Assembly (NCBI GenBank): GCA_029465975.1 | Contig: CM055754.1 | Location: 13,462,256 to 13,526,255, forward strand | DNA length: 64,000 nt | Direction of reading: 5' to 3' | From: Dallia pectoralis | Taxonomy: Eukaryota > Chordata > Actinopteri > Esociformes > Umbridae | Part shown: one piece after another, positions 63,030-64,000 of the stretch | Layout of the letters: every line of letters begins with the position of its first letter | How positions within the stretch are numbered: the first letter of the stretch is position 1 | Notes under the pieces: generated by a model | Databases searched by the model: none | Told to the model about the DNA's origin: nothing | What the model saw: the letters and a program-made list of their open reading frames with translations, nothing else | Position numbers and translations under genes: made by a program

Positions 63030-64000
63030 CTAGTATGATCTCTTGGTATTTGGCCACGGGCTAGTTGGGCAGTTCCTACGGACGTGTCCTTCTAAGTCGC
63101 AACCCCAACAAGTCAAGCCCCTGCTGTTTCCCTTGAACCCTGCCCCTCGTTTACCTCTCTTCCGGGGTCTGCTTTTAGTTTTATCGCAGTCAGTCTGTCT
63201 AGGCCCCTGTATAAATTGTACAATATGTTGTGCTGAGCTAGGAGTGTCCGAGCGTTTTCGGGCGTAGCCATGACTTCTGGCCTCATCACTGTCTTCAGGA
63301 CTGGACTTCACAACACGCATCCCTTTTTGTTTCTTGGTCTGCTCAAGGCTGGTTTGGGACAGTTCTCTGGTGACTTCAGTTCCTTGTTCATTCAGGGCCT
63401 TCTTGGTCTCTTGGTGGGCTTTAGTGTTTCTGCCCATGGACATCATGTCCAAGCCTGGAACGTTGGCCAGTTTGCTTTGTATGCCTCCAGGAGGGGTGTC
63501 CACCACTGCCCCTCGGAAGAGCTGAGTCTGCATTGTCTTTGGGTCAGTTGTCACTGATTCAGTAGCAGTGTCCAGCCATTGCTGGGTCTGTTCATGGAGC
63601 CGGGTCTCACAGTGTTCTGTTAGGGTGGAGGCTCGGGTTGGTCTCAGAGACCTCCACAGGGGATTGCGATATCGATCGTCCTGACCATAAAACAGCTGAG
63701 TGCCTACAGTCACACCACTGTCCGTCAACGCGTCCACCATCTCCTCTCTTGTTAATGATGTTATCAGCAAACACGTAATGTCACCTACAGCCAGCGTCTG
63801 TCCCACCATGTTGCCCCAAATCGTCCTGTATTCCACATACTTATTCATTCCGTGTAACCTATGCGTACGTTTCCAAGAACGCCTTGTCACTTCCTTCCTC
63901 TGCGTAATCAACCATGTACTGACAGCTAATATGACCGCCTTGTCCCATGTAGCATCTTTCGGCCACTGGACCTCGGCTTTCACCTTTTTTAATTTACTAC
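63030..64000 (-). pseudogene. gag: ERV-B gag, C-terminal part, open to the window edge
   Basis: A single open frame of at least 317 codons. The stop is at 63030 and the frame is still open at base 64000, so the start lies outside the window. The C-terminus is nucleocapsid-like: a basic stretch (KSRPRKRGKRGAGFKGNSRG) precedes CWGCDLEGHVRRNC, one C-X2-C-X4-H-X4-C zinc knuckle. The central part (STLTEHCETRLHEQTQQW and following) is helical and charged. I cannot define the capsid core with confidence. It has one zinc knuckle where ERV-A has two, so the two proviruses differ in gag. The + strand ORFs here are shadows. Confidence 0.7.

Larger units (their letters stand above)
57598..64000 (-). mobile_element. 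older gammaretrovirus-type endogenous retrovirus (ERV-B), partial
   Basis: Minus-strand order is gag (right, open to the window edge), an integrase remnant, and env. At the left the array meets the env 3' end at about 57598 with no LTR, so the 3' end is truncated or lost. The right end continues outside the window. Multiple frame changes, loss of most of pol and a nested solo LTR make it older than ERV-A. Confidence 0.8.

Overview
The window looks like repeat-dense teleost fish DNA, probably from a percomorph-type genome. The evidence is two copies of a fish RTE-clade (Rex3-like) retrotransposon ending in a GATGA tail, two gammaretrovirus-type endogenous retroviruses, a Ty3/Gypsy element and a TA-flanked DNA transposon. 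I see no ordinary host gene, tRNA, rRNA or CRISPR. The only gene-like spliced unit lies inside the DNA transposon.

The backbone is one AT-rich minisatellite with a 57-bp unit (19 codons, hence many spurious short ORFs) and a 62-bp variant carrying an extra ACATT. It fills 1-2424, 7478-17516, 19160-19657, 21289-26339, 33164-34212 and 34596-35960 on the + strand, and 41139-57597 in the reverse orientation. That is about 37 kb, or 58% of the window. The array has higher-order repeats of about 0.6, 1.3, 1.37 and 2.14 kb.

Insertions into the array, left to right: (1) 2425-7477, a 5053-bp DNA transposon with 16-bp terminal inverted repeats and a TA duplication. It contains CCAAT boxes and a phase-consistent six-exon model for a 196-residue protein I do not recognise. 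(2) 17517-19159 and 19658-21288, one 5'-truncated RTE insertion that was later tandemly duplicated with flanking array. (3) 26340-33163, a minus-strand retrovirus with identical 583-bp LTRs, a CAGT target duplication, a tRNA-Pro-type primer site, a partial gag, no pol and a frame-broken env. (4) 34213-34595, a clean solo LTR with an ACAGC duplication. (5) 35961-41138, a complex junction: two small satellites, a 500-N gap, and a minus-strand Gypsy element (LTR, duplicated primer site, gag, protease) cut by the gap. The 57-bp array changes orientation across this junction.

The inverted array (41139-57597) holds five stretches in which reverse-oriented solo-LTR words alternate with array words. 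These look like merged assembly consensus. From 57598 to the window end lies a second, older minus-strand retrovirus: a gag open to the window edge, an integrase remnant, and an env interrupted by a solo LTR related in its ends to the first retrovirus.

The elements do not act as one pathway. The region is a tandem array that collects mobile DNA and then duplicates some of it by unequal exchange. Both retroviruses have lost most of pol while keeping gag and env sequence.
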